Shown: piece by piece, positions 6,628-14,520 of the stretch
How positions within the stretch are numbered: the first letter of the stretch is position 1
Layout: each line of letters opens with the position of its first letter
From: JASJCP01 sp051155735
Lineage (GTDB): Bacteria; Cyanobacteriota; Cyanobacteriia; Cyanobacteriales; Xenococcaceae
NCBI GenBank assembly: GCA_051155735.1
Contig: DAXETX010000196.1
Location: forward strand, 1-35,549
Direction of reading: 5' to 3'
Length of the DNA stretch: 35,549 nucleotides
Translations under genes and position numbers: made by a program
Notes under the pieces: generated by a model
Seen by the model: only the letters and a program-made list of their open reading frames with translations
The model's database searches: none
What the model was told of the DNA's origin: nothing

Positions 6628-8250
6628 TTATCCAGCTTCTAAATGATGCCCTTGATAATCAAACAATTCCTGCCGAACTACTGCATACTCGCTCTCATCT
6701 TCCGAAGCAGCAGGACGAGCATAGTAAGCTTTATTGCGAATTGCCTGTAAATCTTCAGCATCGCGAATTGAAGCTTTTTTAAACTGAGAAAGTTGAGCCA
6801 GTAAATTTTCAATAGTTACTGTAGGAATAATATTAGCTTCTCTTCTCTCCTCATCGCTCAGGTTACAGTAAAACTCCTCAGCGCATCGGGTTACGGCATT
6901 TGCTATCTCTACTGGAGTCGAACCCTGATATCCCCTGAGCAAACGATACCAATCTCGCTCTGACCAAGGGTCTTGTCCGTCGGCAAACTGAGAAGGAAAA
7001 TATTTAGCCAAATGAATCAAGAAGATATCTCTGATTGCACCCCTATGGGGTAGATCGACAAACCAAATACCGCCGTCATCAAACCTACGCTTAATCTCAG
7101 ATGGCAGTAATTGTATGCGGTTGACTGTAGCAATCATCAGCGCGTTGCTAGTATGCTCCTGCATCCAGGTTAACAATCGTTGAGATAATCGACGGCTCGC
7201 TCCTCCTTCCGACCATCCCGTAAATCCCTTATCAAAATCATCGGCTAAAATTACGCAGTTATCCAGACAGTCAGCCACTTCTAATATCTGAGCTAGTGCC
7301 TTGTCAGGATTATCCGCTCCCAAGACATTACCCCAAGATAGTCCCAGTAATGGATAGCCCAATGCTTTAGCAGCAAGTTTGGCTATAAGACTTTTTCCCG
7401 TGCCAGGAGGACCCATCAACAGCATTCCTTTTGGCGGTCTGAGATTGTATTGCTTCGCCCCAGATTCGTTGAGTTTGACTACTACCTCATGGAGATATTT
7501 TTGGAGAAGATCGTTGCCTCCTGCATTCTTTACATCGGGTTCGGCAAAAAACTCCAATCCTATTCCCCGCCAGCGACTTATTTTGTGTTCTAAAATTTTG
7601 TCTTCCAGAACATCTGCATCGGTATTAGAATGCTTTTGCAATATCAACTCGATCTCTCCACTCGGCAATCCTTGTAGAGCCGTTACTAATTTGTTCCAAT
7701 CGATCTTCTTTGTCGATTCTTCTTTAGCAAAGTAAGTTTTTGCCAGAGTTTTTACTTCAACACGGTTGGGTAAGGGAACATTGAAGATTGGAATAGAAGT
7801 AGCTAGCCTGCTACTAAATTGAAGATATTCTCCGAGCAACACGATGTAAACAGAGCTACCTGCGATCGCATACTTCCGATTTAAATTAGCTATTAAAGCC
7901 TGTCTTTCTCTAACAACCTCTGGCTTTAATTCTTCAAAATTACATAAATCGTCTAGGATATATATACCTTTAGTCAGGCGATCGGAGCGAAGAAGAAATT
8001 TGAGTATGTAATTTACCTCTGCTGCTCGATCTATTTCAATATGTGATGTTAATTTAATATTTTTTCGTTCGTCTATGTTGATTTTTTGAAAACATTCGTA
8101 CCCTAAATTCCAATAATAAGCCGAAATTTCTAAGCTCTTGGCAAATTCGTTGAAATAGCAAAATAAAGTGTCATTATCGACTGGATTTAACTTAACAGCT
8201 GTAACTCCAGAGTTTTGCTTAATCGAATTTAACCAATGTTTGATGTGCAT
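6628..8250 (-). CDS. Ycf46-like AAA+ ATPase
   Basis: A 540-residue protein with the Ycf46 layout: an N-terminal ~240-residue RecA-like degenerate half (GIYILDDLCNF, VYIVLLGEYLQF) and a C-terminal AAA+ domain. Walker A is GPPGTGKS (280-287), sensor 1 is LMIATVNRI and the arginine region is EIKRRFDD. Walker B reads VILADDFDKG, so the usual catalytic Glu is Asp338. Chromosomal Ycf46 is linked to inorganic carbon and photosynthesis regulation in cyanobacteria; a plasmid copy may do something else. The start ATG at 8250 opens a divergent intergenic region of 257 bp shared with the acidic-tail gene. No membrane segment is seen. Confidence 0.8.
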   Translation of the reverse strand: MHIKHWLNSIKQNSGVTAVKLNPVDNDTLFCYFNEFAKSLEISAYYWNLGYECFQKINIDERKNIKLTSHIEIDRAAEVNYILKFLLRSDRLTKGIYILDDLCNFEELKPEVVRERQALIANLNRKYAIAGSSVYIVLLGEYLQFSSRLATSIPIFNVPLPNRVEVKTLAKTYFAKEESTKKIDWNKLVTALQGLPSGEIELILQKHSNTDADVLEDKILEHKISRWRGIGLEFFAEPDVKNAGGNDLLQKYLHEVVVKLNESGAKQYNLRPPKGMLLMGPPGTGKSLIAKLAAKALGYPLLGLSWGNVLGADNPDKALAQILEVADCLDNCVILADDFDKGFTGWSEGGASRRLSQRLLTWMQEHTSNALMIATVNRIQLLPSEIKRRFDDGGIWFVDLPHRGAIRDIFLIHLAKYFPSQFADGQDPWSERDWYRLLRGYQGSTPVEIANAVTRCAEEFYCNLSDEERREANIIPTVTIENLLAQLSQFKKASIRDAEDLQAIRNKAYYARPAASEDESEYAVVRQELFDYQGHHLEAG

Positions 8251-8332
8251 TGTAAAAGCAATAATATCAATAAGTATTTTTCTAATTTATCAAGGTATGT
8301 TTGTAGCTGCTATTCCTAAAAATAACTAGATG

Positions 8333-8352
8333 TTTTATCGAAATTGATAAAA
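8333..8352. promoter_or_regulatory. Inverted repeat in divergent intergenic region
   Basis: TTTTATC (8333-8339) and GATAAAA (8346-8352) are separated by six bases and followed by a short T run. It lies between two divergently transcribed genes, so it is more likely an operator or leader hairpin than a terminator. The rest of 8251-8507 is AT-rich and shows one HIP1 octamer. Confidence 0.35.
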
Positions 8353-8507
8353 TTTTTAATTCGCTTTTAAGTTAAGAAAAAATTATCTTTGCGATTGCTT
8401 CTTTACTCAAAGATCTAATTTTTATTCCAATAGGCGATCGCGCTTATTTATTGATGCGCTTATCAGCGCGAGAGTTGGAAAAATTATTTGAATTAAGGAG
8501 TTTAATT

Positions 8508-9116
8508 ATGGCTACAGCTAGTCGTAGAACCGCCAGATCTGCTAGTAAAAATGGTGCTAGTAGCAACGGTAAAAGCAAAGCTAAAGCTACTAGAACATCG
8601 ACCAGTGTTACACCCCAAAAGCTTGCCGATACTTTAATTGCTGCTGCTCAGAAAAAGTTTGGCGTAAAGCTCGATACCAGGGAAGAAAGAATTGGCAAAA
8701 AAGTCGGTTATGCCACTAGAGAACGCTTGGGAAAGAATCTCTTGGGCTTGGCTAAAGATGACTTTAGTTGGGACACCTGGAATAAAATCTTTGCCAAAAT
8801 CTTCGGCGAACCTACTAACCTAAAGTATCCCCCTGAAACTGTTGCTCAAGCAATGGCGATAATCTATCACGATGTCCCCACAGAACCCGAAGCAGCAGTT
8901 CAAGCTCTCATCGAATATAACGACCGTTCTCTGGAAGAGCGCAATCGACGCGAACGAGAAGAACGAGAAAATGATGACTTGAATGACATTGAGGAACTGC
9001 TCGACGATGATGAAGATGAATCGGACGAAGAAGATTTGGATTTTGTCGATGAAGCAAATGATGAGGACCTTGAGGACTTTGACGAGGATGAATTAGATGA
9101 TTTTGACGAAGAATAG
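8508..9116 (+). CDS. Unknown protein with highly acidic C-terminal tail
   Basis: A 202-residue protein. The frame extends upstream to 8451, but a textbook ribosome-binding site AAGGAG (8495-8500) seven bases before ATG 8508 fixes the start. The N-terminus is basic and low-complexity (TASRRTARSASKNGASS), the middle (about 40-150) is a compact domain (FGVKLDTREERIGKK, DDFSWDTWNKIFAKIFGEP), and the last ~50 residues are almost all Asp and Glu. Bipolar proteins of this kind often bind nucleic acid or act as DNA mimics or chaperones, but I do not recognise the family. The strong RBS and a good terminator at 9146-9193 suggest high expression as a single gene. Confidence 0.7.
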   Translation: MATASRRTARSASKNGASSNGKSKAKATRTSTSVTPQKLADTLIAAAQKKFGVKLDTREERIGKKVGYATRERLGKNLLGLAKDDFSWDTWNKIFAKIFGEPTNLKYPPETVAQAMAIIYHDVPTEPEAAVQALIEYNDRSLEERNRREREERENDDLNDIEELLDDDEDESDEEDLDFVDEANDEDLEDFDEDELDDFDEE

Positions 9117-9145
9117 CATTTCTCTAGTTTAAGTCGGTTTGAATA

Positions 9146-9193
9146 TAGTTCTAGCTATTTTAGATAAAAAATATAGCTAGAACTAATTTTTTA
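9146..9193 (+). terminator. Strong hairpin terminator between convergent genes
   Basis: TAGTTCTAGCTAT (9146-9158) pairs perfectly with ATAGCTAGAACTA (9173-9185) across a 14-base loop, followed by a T run at 9187-9192. It sits 30 bp after the acidic-tail gene and 32 bp after the stop of the minus-strand primase-like gene. The A run in the loop and the flanking A/T could let it work in both directions. Confidence 0.75.
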
Positions 9194-9224
9194 TCCTTGT
9201 TTTTGTCTACGAGGTATGGCGGAT

Positions 9225-10595
9225 TCATTGTTGTTTAGTATGAACTCTGTCAAACAAATCTTTCTGCATCGCTTCAATCGCTCTTTTAGATAGAGGTACT
9301 GGCTGCTTTTGGTTAAACGCGATCGCTACCTCGGCAATTCTCTGTAGATATTCATCGGGTTTGTTAATGATTTCAGCCTGACGATACCATTGCCATAACT
9401 CATCTTTCCTTTGACTATATGCTTGCCAATCCGACCACAGCATTTCTTTTTCTGCTGTAGACAAGACTTTTTTTTCCATCAAAAGTCCAATTCGCTGTAC
9501 CTCCCGTTCGTCTTTCCCTAGAGCAGCAGCAAACATTGACCAGTCTTCCGAAGATGGCAGATAACGCTTACTTCCTAATAGCTGTTCGTTCCAATCCTTA
9601 CCCAATATTGGGCGCATTCTGCGGTGCGACCCACAGCTTGCAAAGCAAGCAAAGTCATGCGAAGCATGACGCTGGCACGAATAGTGCCGTTCGCCGTCAG
9701 GCGCAAGGGAACGCGCACCGATAGCTGATGGTAGCTGCTTGGCAATTCGCCAGGACATTTCTTCTCCTGGGCGGTCGCCATCTAAAGCTAGGATTATCTT
9801 TGCTCCCTGTCGAACAGCATCAGTTAATACAGGTAGGGGAATACTACCAGCCCCATCGATTGAAATGTAAATCGTTCTACCGTAGATAGAATCTTCTCTC
9901 AAAGCTGCTAGAGACATAGCATCAATAGGGGACTCTACCAAAAATATCTTACAAACAATGCCTTCACCTAGACTAAAGAAGAACCAACCTCGGTCGCGCT
10001 TAGTTCCTGAAGTAAGCAACTTAAGATTAGATGAGATACTTCTCAAACTAGCACCGATAGCTTCACCCAATTGAAATTCTGACTCTATCGAATAACGAAA
10101 GAACATCGCGTTACTGCGAACATCTGCATCAATTAAGCCCTGTCTATGTAGAGTGTCCACTAAAAAACTAGGTAGTCCCCGACGGTCGATTAAGTACTCC
10201 CTCACGTCTTTCCATTTAGTGCGATCGCGACGATTACATCTTGGCGGTTTCTCTGGTTCTATTACTTTGGCTGGAATAATTTTGCGAGAACCTCTGAATG
10301 GAAAATCTACGGGTTTACCCCAAAGAAAATCCATCGCCGTAACAAAATCACACTGCATTACGTGTGTTACCAAACTAATTGCACCGCCACCTCCAGTTTG
10401 CGCCAAATGGTCGAAGAAAACACCGCGACCCGAATCGATAGAGATGGCACAGCCACTAGTGCGCCACTTTTTATGGTCGTGGCGATCGCGTTTCATCCCT
10501 AAACGTTGGGCAACTGCTTCTAGATCGAATTGACGTACCTCTTCTATTACTTCTGGTGGGTATATCGGTGCTTTAGTGTTTATCTGCGAACCCAT
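9225..10595 (-). CDS. TOPRIM primase-like protein (DUF3991/TOPRIM type)
   Basis: A 456-residue protein. The N-terminal ~100 residues resemble the CHC2-like primase fold without the cysteines (SGCAISIDSGRGVFFDHLAQ, GGGGAISLVTHVM). The middle holds a TOPRIM domain: the glutamate motif VESPIDAMS (Glu221) and the metal motif LALDGDRPGEE (Asp272, Asp274). The C-terminus (GKDWNEQLL, then helices to the end) is typical of plasmid and ICE TOPRIM proteins. A 33-codon palindromic element is inserted in frame after about residue 291 (see 9622-9720). The product probably primes or processes DNA during plasmid replication or transfer. It is last in a five-gene minus-strand operon, one base after the exported protein gene, which favours transfer. 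Whether the insertion abolishes activity is unknown; the key acids lie upstream of it. Confidence 0.8.
   Translation of the reverse strand: MGSQINTKAPIYPPEVIEEVRQFDLEAVAQRLGMKRDRHDHKKWRTSGCAISIDSGRGVFFDHLAQTGGGGAISLVTHVMQCDFVTAMDFLWGKPVDFPFRGSRKIIPAKVIEPEKPPRCNRRDRTKWKDVREYLIDRRGLPSFLVDTLHRQGLIDADVRSNAMFFRYSIESEFQLGEAIGASLRSISSNLKLLTSGTKRDRGWFFFSLGEGIVCKIFLVESPIDAMSLAALREDSIYGRTIYISIDGAGSIPLPVLTDAVRQGAKIILALDGDRPGEEMSWRIAKQLPSAIGARSLAPDGERHYSCQRHASHDFACFASCGSHRRMRPILGKDWNEQLLGSKRYLPSSEDWSMFAAALGKDEREVQRIGLLMEKKVLSTAEKEMLWSDWQAYSQRKDELWQWYRQAEIINKPDEYLQRIAEVAIAFNQKQPVPLSKRAIEAMQKDLFDRVHTKQQ
9622..9720. repeat. 99-bp cloverleaf-like palindromic element inside a gene
   Basis: An outer stem CGGTGCG (9622-9628) / CGCACCG (9714-9720) encloses four consecutive hairpins: GCTTGC/GCAAGC (9636-9650), GTCATGC/GCATGAC (9654-9670), GGCAC/GTGCC (9674-9688) and CGCC/GGCG (9692-9703). 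The unit is exactly 33 codons and keeps the primase-like frame open; the protein resumes family similarity at PILGKDWNEQLL. Its G+C content is far higher than its surroundings. It has the hallmarks of a protein-tolerated mobile palindromic element, like the Rickettsia palindromic elements by analogy. It lacks tRNA landmarks. Confidence 0.8.
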
Positions 10596-10596
10596 T

Positions 10597-12225
10597 TCAA
10601 ACTCCCCTCGCTACATTAGCCGAAAGTGAAGCCAATGCTTCGGTATCATCCGCACTAATTGCCAGCAGAAACGAACTTATCTGTATTCCTACCTGGACAT
10701 CTTTTAGAGCTGTTTTTATGGGCGTGCCTCGTCTAACCAAGCTAATAGCTCGATTGACTTTATTTTCAGTCTCATCATCAATATCCAATATTCCTTGTCT
10801 AACCACCCGCTGCCAACCAAAATACAGATCGTGAGCTTTGAGTGCATTTTCTATTCTCTGGTCATGTGCGCTTTGCGCAGGGTGTTGGGGGTCGGGTGTG
10901 GGGTTTAGGGACTCCGTCATTAAGCCCACAGTGTTTGGGTTTTGGAATTCATTTTGACATCGCGCTCTTGCTTCTCCCAAAATAGGTTGATTTTCTTTCC
11001 CGACACCCAACACCCTAAACCCTACCCCCAGACCATGACAGCGAGCTTGGTCATTGCCGATTTTTTTTACTCTCGACGGCACAGAGGGTACTTTGGTGAG
11101 ATAAACAGACAAGTCCTCATTATGATCTATCAGATATGCTTGTCCTGTAGTATTGGGTATAGTATTAGCTGGCTCTTCAGATTTTGATTCAACTTGTGGT
11201 TTCTTATTTGAATCTGGAATTATGGCTGCTGAAGAATCTATAGCTTTGGATTCTCCTGATGTTCGATCGTCATCACTACTTTTGGTCCTAAAAGGAACAC
11301 TGGGAAATTTCTGTTGAATCTTGTTTCCCCTATCCCCCTCACGACGCAATGGCAATCTATCTGTTTTCTTCGTTTCTACTAGTTCTTTTTCATCGGCAGA
11401 TTCCTCTTCGCTTGAATCGAGCAAAGATTCAGTTGTTAAAGAAAAAGAACTACCATCTTGCTTGACAAAAGAAAATTGCTCCAAAGCCATTTCCGCCAAA
11501 GAAGAAATAACTGCAAGGTCAACACCTACAGTCTCAGCCGACTCTATTACGCTTAAATCTCCATTCCTTACTAAAGCAACAAAACGCTTCACCTTTGCTA
11601 CTACTGGATCGTCTGCTTTGGTATACCCCCGATTAATTGCCAGCTTCAATCCGCGTTCTACATCGTTGAGATTGGCTGCACGACCGTAACTAACTTTAAT
11701 TACCTGGCGATCGCTGTTGGCTATCCTGTTGCGAATTTGAGGCGTAATCTTAATTCCTAAATTAGCAACACTATTACTATGATTAATTTGGAAATTGTAA
11801 ACGCGACTTACCCCTTTAGCATCAACCGTTTTAGCAACCAGGTTGGTAATCTTGGCAGTGGTCGCTCCTGGAAAATCTAGTTCTTCAATCGGCAACAGAA
11901 AGATAGTTTGTGCCGTACCAGAAGGGATAGGAAAGTCGGTGTTATAAACTACCCGCGACGCATCACCCAAACCAATGTAGGAAATCGCCTCATCCGTAGT
12001 CGAAAAATCAATTACGGCAATTCTGCCTGGATTGACAGAGACATTAATTCCATTAGCGATCGCCGTTTCTTGACTGACCTGCTCGTAGCTCAAGTTGGTT
12101 GCTACGGTATATTCTGCTGCCAGTACCGATGCCTGAGCGAGTAAAACTCCACCCATAGCAGCAGTGCTGGCTGCCAACAACGGCAAGTAAAATTTTAAAT
12201 TGGGTAGTTTAAATAACAATTTCAT
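10597..12225 (-). CDS. Exported protein with VirB9/TraK-like N-terminal domain
   Basis: A 542-residue protein with a clear signal peptide (FYLPLLAASTAAMGGVLLAQ, cleavage near ASVLAAEY). Residues ~50-150 form a beta-rich domain (IAVIDFSTTDEAISYIGLGD, IFLLPIEELDFPG, SRVYNFQINH) whose rhythm resembles the N-terminal lobe of VirB9/TrbG/TraK outer-membrane lattice proteins; this is inference. A low-complexity, charged linker of Glu, Lys and Ser follows, and a C-terminal helical region (AHDLYFGWQRVVRQGILDID, VNRAISLVRRGTPIKTALKD) echoes an earlier stretch (VERGLKLAINRGYTKADDPV), suggesting an internal duplication. About 60 residues (393-455) derive from an inserted repeat (10880-11029). It is fourth in the operon; the primase-like gene follows after one base. 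Confidence 0.6.
   Translation of the reverse strand: MKLLFKLPNLKFYLPLLAASTAAMGGVLLAQASVLAAEYTVATNLSYEQVSQETAIANGINVSVNPGRIAVIDFSTTDEAISYIGLGDASRVVYNTDFPIPSGTAQTIFLLPIEELDFPGATTAKITNLVAKTVDAKGVSRVYNFQINHSNSVANLGIKITPQIRNRIANSDRQVIKVSYGRAANLNDVERGLKLAINRGYTKADDPVVAKVKRFVALVRNGDLSVIESAETVGVDLAVISSLAEMALEQFSFVKQDGSSFSLTTESLLDSSEEESADEKELVETKKTDRLPLRREGDRGNKIQQKFPSVPFRTKSSDDDRTSGESKAIDSSAAIIPDSNKKPQVESKSEEPANTIPNTTGQAYLIDHNEDLSVYLTKVPSVPSRVKKIGNDQARCHGLGVGFRVLGVGKENQPILGEARARCQNEFQNPNTVGLMTESLNPTPDPQHPAQSAHDQRIENALKAHDLYFGWQRVVRQGILDIDDETENKVNRAISLVRRGTPIKTALKDVQVGIQISSFLLAISADDTEALASLSANVARGV
10880..11029. repeat. In-frame G-rich inverted repeat with quadruplex potential
   Basis: The left arm (10880-10910) contains GGGTGTTGGGGGTCGGG and GGGTTTAGGG. 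The right arm (10999-11029) contains the complements CCCGACACCCAACACCC (one mismatch) and CCCTAAACCC, about 88 bp apart. Each arm has at least four G or C runs of three or more with loops of at most four, so a G-quadruplex motif is present on opposite strands. A small TGCGC/GCGCA hairpin (10867-10879) abuts the left arm. The sequence is read through in frame by the exported-protein gene, giving Gly/Val- and Pro-rich peptide. Confidence 0.7.
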
Positions 12226-12264
12226 TTGTCTAAAAAGTCGTATATGGGTTGAATAAATAAAAAT

Positions 12265-13536
12265 TTAGATTCCCAGAAATATCCAGTTATCTCGTCGGAA
12301 ACTGAAGAATGGAATTGGGCCAATAAAATAGGGAGTACAGCCTAAATCGACTACGGGAGACTTAGCGCAGAAACGGAAAAAGATTGCTGTCTCTACGCTA
12401 TCGGTAGTCTCATCCGTTCCCCAAATAGCAAACTTAAACGCCTTGCCAAAGGGATGTCTTCCCGTAGGCTCTTTGCCACAATTGACAGCCCCTAATACTC
12501 CATGTCCGCCTCTGACTCCCCAAGGAGCGTCGGGGCAGATGTTACCCGATTGGGGATCGCGCCCTTCAATCCACTGCACCCCCTCTGTAAGCAACCGCCA
12601 GTCGCTGCCAAAATTTTCGATATCGTCCAACTCGATATAGGGACAGCGAGAACCTGCCATGCAGGGAACGTTAAACCCTTCTTCGTAACTCCCACTCACA
12701 GTTCGTTGTCGGTTACTCTCAGCATCACTCCAAACCGCATCGATCCGCATTACTGGCATAGCAATACTAGATAGGGGATTTGGCATCTGACTCAAGGCAA
12801 CTTTAGATAATGCGGGAACGTCATTTACCCCCGCATTTTCCCAGCCTGAAAAATCTTTTAACGCCGTATTTGATAAACCAGGAAGATCGTCAATACTGTA
12901 TTGAGATAGGTCAACTTCTCCCAATTTAAGCTCCTTAGCCACTAAATCGCTCTCTACTAAAGAATCTATACTCATATCCTCGTATCCGCTGCCGAATTGA
13001 GTTTCTATTAATTTGGCAATTGGTTCGACTTCACTAACCTGCTGTTGACCCAATCCTGGTACTACCTCGACTAATTCTCCCAACGATTGCTCTTTGGCTA
13101 ACTCAAATGCTGATAGAGCAATGCCATTAGTTTCTACGCCCGTAATAGCAGCAATTTCACCAATACTTAGTTCCTGTGCTGCAAAGCCTTCTTCCACATC
13201 CCCTAGTTTGAGAATATCGACTAGAGAATCGCCTGCTGACCACTCCCGCGATAGATCGTAGCCCGCAAAAGAATTAAATTCTGTGCCGATGCTTCCTCCT
13301 TGTTGCATAGGCGGGAAATCTTCCAGGGTAATATTATCCCAGTCGGGTAGCCTTACCTGTCCGACAAAGCGATCTCCATCAATTACATTTTCGGTAATGG
13401 TTTTGTCATCCCAATAGTCAGCAGCCCTTACCTGAGTTATTGGTACTGCCAACATTGTTACAGTCGTCAAGGCTGTAGTTAATAATTTAGTGTTTTTCAA
13501 ATATCTAAAAATTTGACTCATTGCTTTATTCTTCAT
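12265..13536 (-). CDS. Exported protein of unknown function
   Basis: A 423-residue protein with an N-terminal signal sequence (LLTTALTTVTMLAVPITQVR, cleavage after VRAA). The mature N-terminal two thirds is acidic and contains a run of loosely repeated units around LGE, LSIGEIAAITG, KLGEVDLSQYS and LPGLSNTALKDFSG, like a short helical solenoid. The C-terminal third is rich in Cys, Trp, Gly and aromatic residues (VPCMAGSRCPYIEL, CPDAPWGVRGGHG, CAKSPVVDLGCTPYF), consistent with disulfides in the periplasm or outside. It sits between the membrane protein gene (6 bp upstream) and the VirB9/TraK-like gene in one operon. I do not recognise the family; an envelope role in transfer is inferred from context. 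Confidence 0.55.
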   Translation of the reverse strand: MKNKAMSQIFRYLKNTKLLTTALTTVTMLAVPITQVRAADYWDDKTITENVIDGDRFVGQVRLPDWDNITLEDFPPMQQGGSIGTEFNSFAGYDLSREWSAGDSLVDILKLGDVEEGFAAQELSIGEIAAITGVETNGIALSAFELAKEQSLGELVEVVPGLGQQQVSEVEPIAKLIETQFGSGYEDMSIDSLVESDLVAKELKLGEVDLSQYSIDDLPGLSNTALKDFSGWENAGVNDVPALSKVALSQMPNPLSSIAMPVMRIDAVWSDAESNRQRTVSGSYEEGFNVPCMAGSRCPYIELDDIENFGSDWRLLTEGVQWIEGRDPQSGNICPDAPWGVRGGHGVLGAVNCGKEPTGRHPFGKAFKFAIWGTDETTDSVETAIFFRFCAKSPVVDLGCTPYFIGPIPFFSFRRDNWIFLGI

Positions 13537-13542
13537 AAATAC

Positions 13543-14520
13543 TTATTCCACGTACCGTCGTTCGCTAGGAGATCGCACCCACAAAGTGCAAAAACCCCTT
13601 TTGGTTTCCCGCCCCTCCAAACGCAGCACTACACCCAGCTTCTCGGCATCTCGTTCGCATAAGAATGTACCGCCTCGCTTTTGTAGCAGAACTTGATTCC
13701 ACTCCATCAGCTCTTTGGCATACTGACCTTGGGTGCTGGTAGCCCATTGGACGAGTTCGGGATTTTCTCTGGCTGACTTACCCAGGTCGCTCATTGCCCA
13801 CTCCAGTGCCTTTGCTTCTTCTAAAGTTAGCTGTCTTGCTCCTTTTGGATCTAGTTCTGGTGGCGGTGGTTTATAGAACATAGGAATTGCCAAACCCAAT
13901 GCCACACCAACTGAAATTGACAGAAAGATATAAAATGCTGCTTTAGTCAGGGCGATCGCATCATGGCTAATCTTAGTAAAGGCTGCTTTTTTGATTACTA
14001 TGTTGGCTGCATCAGTAATCTTGTCGCTATGGGCATCTAAAGCTGCTGTTGAAGCTATTTCTAGCGTTTCTTGAGTGTCTTTAATATAGTCTTGAAGAGT
14101 TTTAGAATGCTCTAAAAATAAAGCATGGGAATACTTCAGGCGTTTTTGCCAGTCTTTGCGCCACTCCTGGTATTGCTGAGCGAATAAAGCCTCAATTTCT
14201 GCTGGTTTTTTATGTAAGAGTAACTCGATTTTTCCCGTAGCTATCAGAAAGATGAATAGAGGATCGTCGCCTTTGATGTCTGTTTCCATTGCCGTTCGCA
14301 GTACGATTTCTCGCTCGCGATCGCTCAGATTTTGCAAAGCAGTCGCCATAAATGCCCGATTTTTAGCCTCGGTACTTCTAGCTGTTGGATAATCAGAACC
14401 GTAGAAGGTTTGACCGTCAGAATCATCGGTTGCTATCTCATCCGCCAGTAGATCTTCGGTTCCGTCTTCAGCACATTCAGCCAAAGTTTCAATTTCTGCG
14501 GGGGTTAATTCTTGACTCAT
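13543..14520 (-). CDS. Single-pass membrane protein (DUF6753-like)
   Basis: A 325-residue protein. The first ~200 residues are acidic and helical, with probable coiled-coil stretches (ALFLEHSKTLQDYIKDTQET). One strong transmembrane segment follows (AAFYIFLSISVGVALGLAIP), and the proline run after it (KPPPPELDP) begins the C-terminal domain (LEWAMSDLGKSARENPELV, GTFLCERDAEKLGVVLRLEG). This C-terminal pattern is one I associate with DUF6753, found in cyanobacterial plasmid clusters. The start codon overlaps the stop of the upstream ATPase gene by four bases, showing tight coupling. A bitopic protein beside an ATPase and exported beta-rich proteins fits an envelope-spanning machine. Confidence 0.6.
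   Translation of the reverse strand: MSQELTPAEIETLAECAEDGTEDLLADEIATDDSDGQTFYGSDYPTARSTEAKNRAFMATALQNLSDREREIVLRTAMETDIKGDDPLFIFLIATGKIELLLHKKPAEIEALFAQQYQEWRKDWQKRLKYSHALFLEHSKTLQDYIKDTQETLEIASTAALDAHSDKITDAANIVIKKAAFTKISHDAIALTKAAFYIFLSISVGVALGLAIPMFYKPPPPELDPKGARQLTLEEAKALEWAMSDLGKSARENPELVQWATSTQGQYAKELMEWNQVLLQKRGGTFLCERDAEKLGVVLRLEGRETKRGFCTLWVRSPSERRYVE

Noticed and set aside
9622..9720. Cloverleaf as a tRNA gene
   Set aside because: It has four internal hairpins of unsuitable length, no T-loop or D-loop consensus, no recognisable anticodon arm, and it lies inside a conserved coding frame.
9536..9781. Open frames on both strands around the palindromic element
   Set aside because: They arise because a stop-poor, self-complementary element reads open in several frames; their flanks match nothing, and the TOPRIM gene explains the region.
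10942..11187. 81-codon plus-strand frame inside the exported-protein gene
   Set aside because: It is antisense to a gene with signal peptide and operon context, and its peptide is built from the G-rich repeat.
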